A stretch of 64,000 nt of DNA. Origin: Bacteroidales bacterium UBA1714. Lineage in GTDB: Bacteria; Bacteroidota; Bacteroidia; Bacteroidales; Paludibacteraceae. Within the stretch, counting starts at the first letter, position 1, and every line of letters starts with the position of its first letter. Below are positions 1-7,995 of this stretch, piece by piece. Position numbers and translations under genes: made by a program. Under the pieces are notes generated by a model that searched no databases, was not told where the DNA came from, and saw only the letters and a program-made list of their open reading frames with translations. The stretch lies in NCBI GenBank assembly GCA_002317295.1, contig DCIY01000030.1, positions 1-64,000 on the forward strand. The letters run 5' to 3'.

Positions 1-77
1 CCAAATTTTAACGGGACACTAGTGACTCAAAAAAGATGAATTGTGCAATATAGAGTGCAAAAAAATAATAAAATCGG

Positions 78-97
78 TTTTTTTTTTTTTTTTTTTT
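78..97. repeat. Run of 20 T
   Basis: A pure T homopolymer of 20 bases lies about ten bases ahead of the tRNA-Pro promoter. Such runs are prone to slippage and to sequencing error, so the true length may vary. Apart from this run and the promoter I see nothing in bases 1-173. Confidence 0.9.
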
Positions 98-106
98 GGT
101 AAAAAA

Positions 107-138
107 TTTGCATATATCAAAAATTTGTAGTAATTTTG
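107..138 (+). promoter_or_regulatory. Bacteroidetes-type promoter of tRNA-Pro
   Basis: TTTG at 107-110 followed by CATAT, then TAATTTTG at 131-138 with exactly 20 nt between the two boxes. This matches the -33 TTTG / -7 TAnnTTTG promoter known for Bacteroidetes. The tRNA gene begins 35 nt after the -7 box. Confidence 0.8.
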
Positions 139-173
139 CACCGATTTTCGTGCTTTTGCTACGAGAGTGTCGG

Positions 174-248
174 CGGGATATAGTTCAGCCCGGTTAGAAT
201 GCCTGCTTTGGGAGCAGGAGGTCGTGAGTTCGAATCTCGCTATCCCGA
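174..248 (+). tRNA. tRNA-Pro (anticodon TGG)
   Basis: The acceptor stem CGGGATA (174-180) pairs with TATCCCG (241-247), followed by discriminator A248. The anticodon stem CCTGC/GCAGG encloses the loop TTTGGGA, giving anticodon TGG (proline). The T arm carries GTTCGAATC. No CCA is encoded. A Bacteroidetes promoter lies upstream and a hairpin with a T run lies directly downstream. Part of the 3' half is repeated at 375-395. Confidence 0.95.
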
Positions 249-256
249 CAAAAAAT

Positions 257-295
257 AGAACATTCAAATTTTTTGACTTTGATGTTCTCTTTTTT
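257..295 (+). terminator. Intrinsic terminator after tRNA-Pro
   Basis: An interrupted stem (AGAACAT..CAAA at 257-268 against TTTGATGTTCT at 278-288) is followed by CTTTTTT. It sits 8 nt after the tRNA 3' end and fits a rho-independent terminator. Confidence 0.65.
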
Positions 296-374
296 GTCGT
301 TATAGTGATCTTCTTTAGGCAGAGTTCTCGCTGCACTGCGTTTCGCTCGAACTGCTCGCTTGCGCTCGACCGTA

Positions 375-395
375 CGAATCTCGCTATCCCGACAA
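375..395 (+). repeat. Duplicated 3' end of tRNA-Pro
   Basis: These 21 bp are identical to 231-251, the T-arm and acceptor 3' half of the tRNA-Pro gene, at an offset of 144 bp. The following bases 401-425 also resemble the tRNA terminator (CATTCAA... TTGATGTTCT). The 5' part of a tRNA is missing. The DNA between the copies (about 315-370) is rich in short GCTCG/CGAAC inverted pieces. It may be a tRNA remnant or an integration footprint; no integrase gene is nearby. Confidence 0.8.
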
Positions 396-429
396 CGAAG
401 ACCATTCAAGTAAACTTGATGTTCTTATA

Positions 430-585
430 ATATACTTCGCATTGGGTAATGGAAGTAGGTGCGAATCCTACACAGACCCGCTGCTGTAATTCTTGAAACG
501 TGTGTACAATTCTTAACGTCACTGGTAGATACTGGGAAGGCGGATACACACGAATGAGATAAGTCAGAAGACAACCCTTGCGAAA
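430..585 (+). promoter_or_regulatory. Cobalamin (adenosylcobalamin-type) riboswitch
   Basis: The leader contains the class-defining segments in order: AGGTGCGAATCCT near 457-470, ACAGACCCGCTGCTGTAA near 472-489 (the conserved core seen as CCCGCCACTGT in the family), GGGAAGG near 534, and AAGTCAGAAGAC near 561-572. It lies immediately ahead of a BtuB-type receptor. In this family cobalamin binding lowers expression of the downstream transport genes. The exact switching helix is not resolved; a CCC...GGG pairing near 592-609 could shield the btuB start. Confidence 0.88.
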
Positions 586-614
586 TTGACTCCCTTCGAG
601 GATTAGGGGCAGCC

Positions 615-2663
615 ATGCGTAAGGTAAGATTTTACATATTATTTGGATTAATAGCGATGGCTATGCATGTTTCAGCTTCGGAAGCGGAAACAGATTCGGT
701 CATTCATGAACTCGACGAGTTGGATGTGGTGGCTCGAGTGCAGCCCCGTACGGTGATGCCGGTGCAAAAATTGGACGGACAACAGTTGCAACAAATGAGT
801 GCCATGAGTGTGGCAGATGCGTTGCACTATTTTGCAGGAGTTCAAATCAAAGATTACGGCGGAGTAGGAGGTCTCAAAACCGTGGATGTTCGTTCCTTGG
901 GTTCCCATCATCTGGGAGTGTTTTACGACGGTATTGAAGTGGGTAATGCCCAAAACGGAGTGGTGGATCTGGGCAAGTTCTCGTTGGAGAATATCGAAGA
1001 AATAAGCCTGTATAACGGTCAAAAAACCGAAGAGCTGCAGCCTGCCAAGGATTATGGCAGTTCGGGCACCCTGTATATCCGTTCGCGCAAACCCGTGTTT
1101 GCGCCCCATAAGCCCTATAACGTGATGGTGGGTATAAAGGCAGGAGCGTTTGGGTTGGTTAATCCCAGCCTGTTGTACGAACAGAAGCTGAGTGAATCGG
1201 TTCATCTGAGTGTCAATGCCGAATATACCTATGCCACAGGGCGATATCATTTTGATGTACATCACCAGAATCCGGACGGTACCCTGGCCTGGGATACGAC
1301 GGGTATACGACAAAACGGCGATATCCAGGCCCTGAGGGCCGAAGTGGGTCTGTTTGGTTATATGCAATCGGGCAAGTGGCATGTCAAAGGGTATTATTAT
1401 CAGTCGGAAAAAGGCATTCCCCGAGCCATCGTTCGCAATGCCTGGACTTCGGATCAGCGGCAATGGGACAGAAATGCGTTTTGTCAGGGTGCGTTCGAGT
1501 ACCGTATCGGCAAACGCTGGTCCACGCTGGTGAGTGCCAAATATGCCAACGACAAGATGCGGTATCTGAATCCCGATACGACGCTGGTGTACGTCGATAA
1601 TACGTTTATTCAGCAGGAAGTATATGGCAGTTGGGCCAATCAGGTGAAGTTGTTTGACTGGTGGAATCTGTCCCTGAGTGCGGACTATATTTTTAATACG
1701 CTGGATGCGGATATGAAGAACTTTGTGTATCCGAGACGCAATACTGAATTAATAGCTGCGGCTACTTCGTTTCACTATAAGTGGATTGATGCGCAGGCCA
1801 GTGTGCTGGGAACGTTGGTGCAAGACCGGTATAGTCCTCAGAGTGCTGCGCGATCTCCAATGAGTGTTCATAAACAAAAGGTAACTCCGGCGGTATTTGT
1901 CAGTTACCAACCCCTGTTGCAGGAACAGTGGTTTATTCGGGGGTTCTATAAACAAACCTATCGTATGCCCACCTTTAATGACCTGTATTATACAGATATA
2001 GGCAATATTCACCTCGAGCCGGAAGAGACCCACCAGTATGATGTGGGAATGGAGTATGAATGCACGGCCAAAGGCCTAATGCAAAATGCAGCGGACAATG
2101 TCCTATGCAGAATTTTACTGAAAGCTGACGGGTACTACAATCAGGTGAAGAACAAGATTATTGCTGTGCCCAAGGGTAACAGCCAGTATCGCTGGATGAT
2201 GATGAATCTGGGGTATGTGGAAATAATAGGTGTGGATGCTCAGGCAGGCGTGGATGTTCATTTTGCGCACGATGTGGTATGGCAGGTGCATGGAACCTAT
2301 ACCTATCAACTCGCTCAAGATAAAACCGACCCAACCAATCTCCTTACGTATGGGGGTCAGATAGCCTATGTTCCCCGACATGCCGGAACGGTGAGAACCA
2401 TGGTAGGTTGGAAGGGTCTGAGTTGGAATTACTGCTTTAGTTATGTAGGTACCCGCTACACTTCTTCTGCCAATACGTTAGCGAATCAGGTACCTGCATG
2501 GCTACAGCACGATATGTCACTGTGCTATGAGTGGCAATTGCCGGTGGGGGTGTTGCGCACCACGGTGGAATGCAACAATCTGGCCAATGCTCATTATGAA
2601 ATCATCCGAAACTATCCCATGCCCGGGTTTAATGGGAAAGTGGTGATTCAATATTCGTTTTAA
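615..2663 (+). CDS. TonB-dependent outer-membrane cobalamin receptor BtuB
   Basis: A 682-residue protein with a signal peptide (residues 1-21, ending near VSASEA), a plug domain around residues 35-155 with a VADAL...GVQIKDYGGVGGLKTVDVRS segment, and a long C-terminal beta-barrel ending in Phe (VVIQYSF), as expected for outer-membrane insertion. It would import cobalamins across the outer membrane with energy from TonB. Identification as BtuB rather than another TonB receptor rests on the cobalamin riboswitch directly upstream and the BtuG-like gene 16 nt downstream. Co-transcription with btuG is likely. Confidence 0.85.
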   Translation: MRKVRFYILFGLIAMAMHVSASEAETDSVIHELDELDVVARVQPRTVMPVQKLDGQQLQQMSAMSVADALHYFAGVQIKDYGGVGGLKTVDVRSLGSHHLGVFYDGIEVGNAQNGVVDLGKFSLENIEEISLYNGQKTEELQPAKDYGSSGTLYIRSRKPVFAPHKPYNVMVGIKAGAFGLVNPSLLYEQKLSESVHLSVNAEYTYATGRYHFDVHHQNPDGTLAWDTTGIRQNGDIQALRAEVGLFGYMQSGKWHVKGYYYQSEKGIPRAIVRNAWTSDQRQWDRNAFCQGAFEYRIGKRWSTLVSAKYANDKMRYLNPDTTLVYVDNTFIQQEVYGSWANQVKLFDWWNLSLSADYIFNTLDADMKNFVYPRRNTELIAAATSFHYKWIDAQASVLGTLVQDRYSPQSAARSPMSVHKQKVTPAVFVSYQPLLQEQWFIRGFYKQTYRMPTFNDLYYTDIGNIHLEPEETHQYDVGMEYECTAKGLMQNAADNVLCRILLKADGYYNQVKNKIIAVPKGNSQYRWMMMNLGYVEIIGVDAQAGVDVHFAHDVVWQVHGTYTYQLAQDKTDPTNLLTYGGQIAYVPRHAGTVRTMVGWKGLSWNYCFSYVGTRYTSSANTLANQVPAWLQHDMSLCYEWQLPVGVLRTTVECNNLANAHYEIIRNYPMPGFNGKVVIQYSF

Positions 2664-2679
2664 TTCAACAACTCTTTGT

Positions 2680-3783
2680 ATGAAAACTCATTTTTTAGAC
2701 ATTTTGATGGTTTCGGTGTTGGTCGCGGGTTGCGAGCCTCAACCGATAGATGTGAACCCAACTCCCGTGCCGGTGGCGGGCGATACGTATCGGGGTATGT
2801 ATGTACTGAACGAAGGCGGATACAACCAAAATAACGCTTCGTTGGATTACCTCGATTTTGCTTCAGGAACGTATGTAACGGACACTTTTACCCGAGCCAA
2901 TCCCTCTGTGATTCAGGGTTTGGGCGATACGGGAAACGATATTCTGGTGTATGGCAATAAGGCGTATATCTGTGTGAATGGTTCGGGTTTGGTGGAAATT
3001 ATCGATGCCCATAGTGCCCGCCATTTGGCGCAGGTGAACCTGAGTAACTGCCGCAGGTTGTATGCTCATGAGGGTTATATCTATATCACCTCCTATGCCG
3101 GCCGTGTGGAAGATCATGATCATCAGTTGGGGTATGTAGCCAAAATGGATACGATTTCGTATCAGATTGTGGCCACCTGTGAAGTGGGGTATCAGCCGGA
3201 AGCCATGGCGGTGGTGGATGGTAAAATGTATGTGGCTAACAGCGGTGGCTATATGGGCATGAACACGGGGGTGTATGATGACAGAATCAGCGTGATATCG
3301 TTGGTTGATTTTACACGGACCAAACATATCACCGTGGGCGTCAATCCGCAGGATATACAGGTGGATTCTCAACACCGACTATGGATTGCTACCTATGGTA
3401 ACTATGTCGATGTGGCGGCCAATCTGTATTGCCTTGATCCTCAAACGGAGCAAATTACCGCACAGAATATACCGGTCACCAAAATGGCGATGACACAGGA
3501 TACGCTCGTGTACTATGCCACGACCTACGATGCGATGTGGAATCCGGTGACGGAGTATGCCAAGTTCGCTACCCAATCCTGTCAGGTATTGGCTTGGACA
3601 TTGTCCAATGCACCCGCCTCGCCCAACGGCCTTGGTGTGCATCCGACGACGGGTCATATCTATGTGGCCGATGCGGGTGATTATGTCAGTCCCGGAAGCG
3701 TGGTGTGCTACTCGCGAATGGGAGACTATCAATGGAAGGTGTATGCCGGTGTAGTCCCCGGGCACTTTGCCTGGGTGAAGTAA
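2680..3783 (+). CDS. Surface cobalamin-binding lipoprotein BtuG-like (DUF5074/YncE-type beta-propeller)
   Basis: A 367-residue lipoprotein with lipobox LVAGC (Cys18). The body has repeated blade-like segments of the YncE/DUF5074 kind (for example GYQPEAMAVVDGKMYVANSG and GVNPQDIQVDSQHRLWIA), pointing to a beta-propeller. In Bacteroides such proteins (BtuG) sit on the cell surface, bind cobalamin tightly and hand it to BtuB. Position 16 nt after btuB and under the same riboswitch supports that role here. The assignment is from fold, lipobox and neighbourhood; binding residues were not checked. Confidence 0.78.
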   Translation: MKTHFLDILMVSVLVAGCEPQPIDVNPTPVPVAGDTYRGMYVLNEGGYNQNNASLDYLDFASGTYVTDTFTRANPSVIQGLGDTGNDILVYGNKAYICVNGSGLVEIIDAHSARHLAQVNLSNCRRLYAHEGYIYITSYAGRVEDHDHQLGYVAKMDTISYQIVATCEVGYQPEAMAVVDGKMYVANSGGYMGMNTGVYDDRISVISLVDFTRTKHITVGVNPQDIQVDSQHRLWIATYGNYVDVAANLYCLDPQTEQITAQNIPVTKMAMTQDTLVYYATTYDAMWNPVTEYAKFATQSCQVLAWTLSNAPASPNGLGVHPTTGHIYVADAGDYVSPGSVVCYSRMGDYQWKVYAGVVPGHFAWVK

Positions 3784-3808
3784 AAAATAACATTTTTACG
3801 GACAAAAA

Positions 3809-3840
3809 TTTGCGTATCTCGGAATTTTTCTGTATCTTTG
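3809..3840 (+). promoter_or_regulatory. Promoter of the glxK operon
   Basis: TTTG at 3809-3812 and TATCTTTG at 3833-3840, 20 nt apart. The start codon follows 17 nt later, so the mRNA leader is only about 12 nt and has little room for a Shine-Dalgarno site. Confidence 0.8.
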
Positions 3841-3857
3841 CAGCAAATTTCCGAGAT

Positions 3858-4904
3858 ATGACTTTTTTAATTGCCAGTGATTCGTTTAAGGGTTCCTGTT
3901 CGTCTTTGGAAGTGGCCCATTATCTGCAGCGCGGACTCCAATCGGTGGATTCGGCGGTGCAAGTGCGTGTAGCCGCCATAGCCGATGGTGGAGAAGGTAC
4001 CGTTCAGGCATTGACGCCTGCGTTGGGTGGTGAGATGGTCCGTTGCGCCGCCCATGACGCGCTTATGCGGGGGATAGACAGTGAATATGGTTGGGTCGAC
4101 AGAGAGCAGTTGGCCATTGTGGAAGTGGCCCAAACGGCCGGTTTGACACGCATTGCCCCTGAGGAAAGGGATGCCGTGGCCGCCACCAGTTACGGACTGG
4201 GGGAGCAATTGGCGCATGCCATTCAGCGTGGGGCACGACGTATATTGTTGGGTTTGGGCGGTTCTGCCACCACGGATGCGGGTCGAGGAATGATGCAGGC
4301 GTTGGAGCAGCGTGGTGTGGATTATCGTGGGGTGGATATCACGGCTCTGTGCGATGTGAACAATCCGCTCTATGGCCCTCAGGGAGCCGCGTATATCTAT
4401 GCGCCTCAAAAAGGAGCCAATCATGAACAGGTATTGGAGTTGGATGCACGCCTGCGGGCCATTGCTCAGGGCAGTGGGCATCCTGAACGAGCCCTGATAC
4501 CCGGAGCCGGAGCTGCCGGCGGACTGGGTTTTGCGGTTATCAACGATTTGGGCGGTGCGCTGCGTCCGGGTATCGATTCGGTGCTTGATTTGCAGCATTT
4601 TGATGAACTGTTGCAGGGGGTTGATTGGGTGATTACGGGTGAAGGCAAGATGGATGCTCAGACGCTGATGAACAAGGCGCCAATAGGGGTGCTGCGGCGT
4701 GCACAACGAAGGGGTATTCCCTGTATGGCGATTGCCGGCAAGGTGGAAAACAGAGACGAACTGCTGGCAGCGGGATTTGCAGATATTGTGGGTATCAATC
4801 CTGAAGGGACACCATTGGCTTTGGCCATGACGCCGGATTTTGCCCATGCACAACTGATACGAGTAGGACAAGAAACAGGACAACGATTATGTTTACAACA
4901 TTAG
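3858..4904 (+). CDS. Glycerate kinase (GlxK/GarK family)
   Basis: A 348-residue enzyme expected to phosphorylate D-glycerate, giving a phosphoglycerate for lower glycolysis. The N-terminus MTFLIASDSFKGS, DGGEGT (43-48) and GLGGSATTDAG (132-142) are hallmarks of the GlxK family, and the length is near the usual 370-380. The frame is open further upstream to 3705, but the promoter at 3809-3840 lies inside that extension and the family starts at MTFLIASDSFKG, so ATG 3858 is chosen. It overlaps the next gene, a GntP-type permease, by 16 nt, suggesting translational coupling. Confidence 0.92.
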   Translation: MTFLIASDSFKGSCSSLEVAHYLQRGLQSVDSAVQVRVAAIADGGEGTVQALTPALGGEMVRCAAHDALMRGIDSEYGWVDREQLAIVEVAQTAGLTRIAPEERDAVAATSYGLGEQLAHAIQRGARRILLGLGGSATTDAGRGMMQALEQRGVDYRGVDITALCDVNNPLYGPQGAAYIYAPQKGANHEQVLELDARLRAIAQGSGHPERALIPGAGAAGGLGFAVINDLGGALRPGIDSVLDLQHFDELLQGVDWVITGEGKMDAQTLMNKAPIGVLRRAQRRGIPCMAIAGKVENRDELLAAGFADIVGINPEGTPLALAMTPDFAHAQLIRVGQETGQRLCLQH

Positions 4905-6148
4905 GAGCTTTATTGGGCCTGACACTGGCCATTGTACTGATTATTCGCAAAGTGCCCCCGTTCTACAGCCTGCTGTTGGGCGCGGTTGTCGGGGCGCTGA
5001 TTGGCGGTTGGGGACTGGCTCAGTCGGTGAGTATTATGCTGGGCGGTGTGAAAGACATCGTACCTGCCATTGTGCGCATTTTGGCGGCCGGTGTGTTGAC
5101 CGGAGTGCTGATTGAGACCGGAGGTGCCGCTTCGATTGCCAATGGTCTGATTAGGCGCTTGGGCAGCAAAAACATCTGTTGGGCATTGGCGCTGTGTGCC
5201 ATGCTGTTGTGTGCCGTGGGTGTGTATATTGATGTGGCGGTGATTACCATTGCCCCCATAGCCATCTGGGCTGCCCAAAAAACGGGCGAATCGAATAGCA
5301 AACTGCTGCTGATGATGATTGGCGGAGGCAAGTGTGGCAATATCATTTCGCCCAATCCGAATACCATCATTGCGGCCGAGAACTTTGGAGCGGACCTGTC
5401 GTCGGTGATGCTGGCCAATGTATTGCCGGCTGTGGTCGGATTGTGTTTTACCGTTTTGGTCGTTTCCCGCATTTTCCCTAAATCCAAATCCTGTGGCACA
5501 TCATCAACCGATGTGTCTTTGGAGCAGGATCGTTCTTTGCCGCCCGTTTGGGCTGCCGTGACGGGTCCTGTGGTGGCGATTATATTGTTGGCTCTGCGTC
5601 CCATCTGTGGCATTCCGGTGGATCCGCTGCTTGCGTTGCCGATAGGTGGTGTGGTAGGACTGCTGGTGATGCGCCAATGGCGAAAAGGATTGAAGGCGTT
5701 GGAACTGGGGTTAAGCAAAATGGCTCCGATAGCCGTTTTGCTGGTAGGAACGGGTGCTTTGGCGGGTGTGATCAAGGAATCCAGTCTGAGTGGGTATCTG
5801 GTGGAGTGGCTGAGTGGCGTAGGCGGTCAGTTTCTGATTGCTCCTCTGTCGGGTATTCTGATGTCCGGTGCAACGGCTTCCACGACTGCGGGTGCCACGG
5901 TGGCTTCGTCCTCGTTTGCTCCTGCCATATTGGATATGGGCGTTCCTGCTGTGTGGGGTGCAGCGATGGTGAATGCGGGTGCCACGGTGATCGATCACCT
6001 GCCTCACGGATCGTTCTTCCATGCCACCGGAGGGTCGATGAACCAGAGTGTGAACGAACGGCTGAAGTTGATTCCGTATGAGAGTCTGATTGGTCTGGTG
6101 CTGACCGCTATGTCGGTACTGACGTACCTGATGATTGCTGAATGCTGA
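4889..6148 (+). CDS. GntP-family gluconate/glycerate-type permease
   Basis: A 419-residue polytopic membrane protein of about 12 hydrophobic segments. Family signs are the N-terminal GALLGLTLAIVLIIRKVPPF and the glycine-rich GGGKCGNIISPNPNTI and GATASTTAGATVASS segments. GntP proteins are proton symporters for gluconate or related hydroxy acids. Overlap with the glycerate kinase gene makes glycerate, or a precursor of it, the likely substrate; this is inference from context. Confidence 0.85.
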   Translation: MFTTLGALLGLTLAIVLIIRKVPPFYSLLLGAVVGALIGGWGLAQSVSIMLGGVKDIVPAIVRILAAGVLTGVLIETGGAASIANGLIRRLGSKNICWALALCAMLLCAVGVYIDVAVITIAPIAIWAAQKTGESNSKLLLMMIGGGKCGNIISPNPNTIIAAENFGADLSSVMLANVLPAVVGLCFTVLVVSRIFPKSKSCGTSSTDVSLEQDRSLPPVWAAVTGPVVAIILLALRPICGIPVDPLLALPIGGVVGLLVMRQWRKGLKALELGLSKMAPIAVLLVGTGALAGVIKESSLSGYLVEWLSGVGGQFLIAPLSGILMSGATASTTAGATVASSSFAPAILDMGVPAVWGAAMVNAGATVIDHLPHGSFFHATGGSMNQSVNERLKLIPYESLIGLVLTAMSVLTYLMIAEC

Positions 6149-6166
6149 TTGATGATTGATGAATTT
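6131..6166 (+). repeat. Heptad array across the gntP/nudC junction
   Basis: Units TGATTGC, TGAATGC, TGATTGA, TGATTGA, TGAATTT follow one another with a strict 7-bp period from 6132. The array contains the last codons of the permease gene and the ATG (6159) of the Nudix gene. Confidence 0.75.
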
Positions 6167-6725
6167 ACGAGAATATTTTGCCAGTCATGGTGCCGAAGAT
6201 AATTATCAGGCAGCCAGGCGTGAGGCGCTGAATCGATGGAATGAGCAGGTGCGCTATTGCTGTGCATGCGGCGGGGAATTGCCGTTGGCGGATGTAGAGG
6301 GAGCAGAGGCGCAGCGGGTGTGTGGGAGTTGTGGCAAGGTGCATTTCCCGCGCATTGAACCCTGCGTGATTGTGCGCATTCAGCGAGAAGGGAAGATTCT
6401 GCTGGCCAGGCATGTGCAACGCAACACGGATATTTATGCCTGCATTGCGGGATTTGTGGAGGCCGGTGAATCGGCCGAGCATGCGTTGCAGCGGGAGATA
6501 CGGGAGGAGATTGGTATAGAGGTTAAGAACATCCGGTATTTCGGTTCGCAATCCTGGCCCTTTCCGGACCAGTTGATGTTGGCGTTTGTAGCCGATTATG
6601 CAGGGGGTGAAATACGAATCCAAAAAGAAGAATTGCAGGAAGTGGGGTGGTTTGCTCCGGACGATTTGCCCGCCCATCCACGACCCGGTTCTATTTCTTA
6701 CGAACTGATACATGCTTATGAATAA
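6159..6725 (+). CDS. NudC-like NAD(H)/RNA-cap pyrophosphatase
   Basis: A 188-residue Nudix hydrolase. A zinc ribbon with Cys34/Cys37 and Cys55/Cys58 precedes the Nudix box G98...E104...R112-E113...E116-E117...G119, and SQSWPFPDQLM (130-140) matches the SQPWPFPxS signature that separates NudC from other Nudix enzymes. NudC cleaves NADH to NMNH and AMP and removes NAD caps from RNA. It is shorter than the E. coli enzyme (257 residues) because the N-terminal domain is absent. An in-frame TTG lies one codon before ATG 6159; ATG is preferred. It overlaps the next gene. Confidence 0.88.
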   Translation: MNLREYFASHGAEDNYQAARREALNRWNEQVRYCCACGGELPLADVEGAEAQRVCGSCGKVHFPRIEPCVIVRIQREGKILLARHVQRNTDIYACIAGFVEAGESAEHALQREIREEIGIEVKNIRYFGSQSWPFPDQLMLAFVADYAGGEIRIQKEELQEVGWFAPDDLPAHPRPGSISYELIHAYE

Positions 6726-7020
6726 GGAAGATATTAAACGGCATTTGCGCGAGTTTGTCGGCAAGAAGTATGTCATCACGTTGCTGGTTGCAGCGGTGAT
6801 TTTTCTGGTGGTAGGTCAGCAAAGTGTGTTGCGCGATTTGCATCGTTGGCGTCAGATTAAGGCGGTGAAACAGGAGTTGGAACAGACGCGATCCGATATT
6901 GAGTATTCCCGTCGCACGCTGGAATCGTTGCAAAACACCGACAGCCTGGAGCGTTATGCCCGGGAACATTATTACATGCATGCAGACAATGAAGATGTGT
7001 TTGTGATAGAGGAGGATTGA
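6718..7020 (+). CDS. FtsB/DivIC-type septum formation initiator
   Basis: A 100-residue bitopic protein: short cytoplasmic N-terminus, one membrane helix at about residues 18-34 (VITLLVAAVIFLVVG), then a coiled coil rich in Gln/Glu/Leu (about 45-75) and a short tail. This is the plan of FtsB/DivIC cell-division proteins, which join the FtsQ/FtsL complex at the septum. An alternative ATG lies two codons upstream at 6712. The start overlaps the end of the Nudix gene and its stop lies 2 nt before ruvC. Confidence 0.75.
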   Translation: MNKEDIKRHLREFVGKKYVITLLVAAVIFLVVGQQSVLRDLHRWRQIKAVKQELEQTRSDIEYSRRTLESLQNTDSLERYAREHYYMHADNEDVFVIEED

Positions 7021-7022
7021 GC

Positions 7023-7643
7023 ATGCAGGACGCGAATAGAAAGGAGCATATTATATTGGGTATTGACCCTGGAACGCTGTTTATGGGGTACGCGCTGTTG
7101 CATACGGTAGGCAATCAGGTGGAGCTTATGGAATTTGGGGTGAAGGAAGTGCATAAACTGGAGGATCAGTATGCCCGATTGCAGCAGGAGTTTTTCTTCT
7201 TACAGGAACTGATTGATCAGCATCATCCTTCCTGTTTGGCGATTGAGACGCAGTTTGTGGATAAGAATCCGCAAACGATGATTAAGATTGTGCATGCTCA
7301 GGGAGTGGCCATTGCTGCGGCTTTGAGTCGTGATGTACCCATTTGCGAATATTCGCCCATGAAAATCAAGATGGCGATTACCGGCAACGGTCATTCTTCC
7401 AAGGAACAGGTGGCGGGTATGCTGCAGCGTATCTTTCGGCTGAGTGATGATCAGATGCCCAAGAAACTGGATGCCACGGATGCTTTGGGAATTGCCTACT
7501 GCCATTTTTTGCAACTGGGTCTTCCGCAGTCAGAAAAAGGAGCCAAGGATTGGACCTCTTTTGCGCGACGTAAGGGTTTGGCAGATAGTACATTGACGGG
7601 TCCTAACCAAAGGTTGTTGGCAGCCCTTGGTGGAAAAAAGTAA
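7023..7643 (+). CDS. Crossover junction endodeoxyribonuclease RuvC
   Basis: A 206-residue RNase H-fold resolvase that cuts Holliday junctions delivered by RuvAB. Catalytic acidic residues are visible as GIDPG (Asp15), AIET (Glu75) and the C-terminal DATDALGIA pair. ATG 7023 is used because it follows a GGAGG-like stretch at 7010-7015; an in-frame TTG at 7017 is less likely. It is longer at the C-terminus than E. coli RuvC (173 residues), as is usual in Bacteroidetes to my knowledge. Confidence 0.93.
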   Translation: MQDANRKEHIILGIDPGTLFMGYALLHTVGNQVELMEFGVKEVHKLEDQYARLQQEFFFLQELIDQHHPSCLAIETQFVDKNPQTMIKIVHAQGVAIAAALSRDVPICEYSPMKIKMAITGNGHSSKEQVAGMLQRIFRLSDDQMPKKLDATDALGIAYCHFLQLGLPQSEKGAKDWTSFARRKGLADSTLTGPNQRLLAALGGKK

Positions 7644-7651
7644 CAAAAAAA

Positions 7652-7683
7652 TTTGCATATATCAAAAAAAAGCAGTAAATTTG
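7652..7683 (+). promoter_or_regulatory. Promoter of the ferredoxin gene
   Basis: TTTG (7652-7655) with CATAT after it, an A-rich spacer TCAAAAAAAAG, and TAAATTTG (7676-7683); the gap is exactly 20 nt. The leader to the ferredoxin ATG is about 60 nt. Confidence 0.82.
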
Positions 7684-7750
7684 CAGCGAATTTAGCAAAA
7701 AGGGTGATAATGGCCCTGGAAACTAAAAATAACCTTTAAATATTTATTTT

Positions 7751-7915
7751 ATGGCTTACAGAATTTCTGAAGATTGTATCGCTTGTGGCACGTGTAAAGA
7801 TGAGTGCCCTATGGGAGCTATTTCCGAAGGCGATCATTACTCCATCGATCCGGACCTGTGCACCGAGTGTGGAACTTGCGCAGATGTCTGCCCGAGTGGT
7901 GCTATTTCCAAATGA
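7751..7915 (+). CDS. 2[4Fe-4S] ferredoxin
   Basis: A 54-residue protein with two CxxCxxxCP clusters: Cys9/12/15/19 in CIACGTCKDECP and Cys37/40/43/47 in CTECGTCADVCP. Start MAYRISEDC and end GAISK are typical of clostridial-type ferredoxins. It carries low-potential electrons. Pyruvate:ferredoxin oxidoreductase is encoded about 1.3 kb downstream, so it is the likely electron acceptor of that enzyme. It has its own promoter and terminator. Confidence 0.95.
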   Translation: MAYRISEDCIACGTCKDECPMGAISEGDHYSIDPDLCTECGTCADVCPSGAISK

Positions 7916-7930
7916 TATAGCGAGTAATGT

Positions 7931-7958
7931 GGGGGGCCAGACATTGGTCCCCCCTTTC
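7931..7958 (+). terminator. Intrinsic terminator after ferredoxin
   Basis: The stem GGGGGGCCA (7931-7939) pairs with TGGTCCCCCC (7945-7954) with one bulge, followed by TTTCCATTTTT. It ends the ferredoxin transcript 16 nt after the stop codon. Confidence 0.8.
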
Positions 7959-7995
7959 CATTTTTATTCTGTAAGGCGTTAAATCTAAATCGCTT

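Noticed and set aside
375..395. Prophage attachment site
   Set aside because: No integrase, phage or plasmid gene within the window flanks it, so only the repeat itself is reported.
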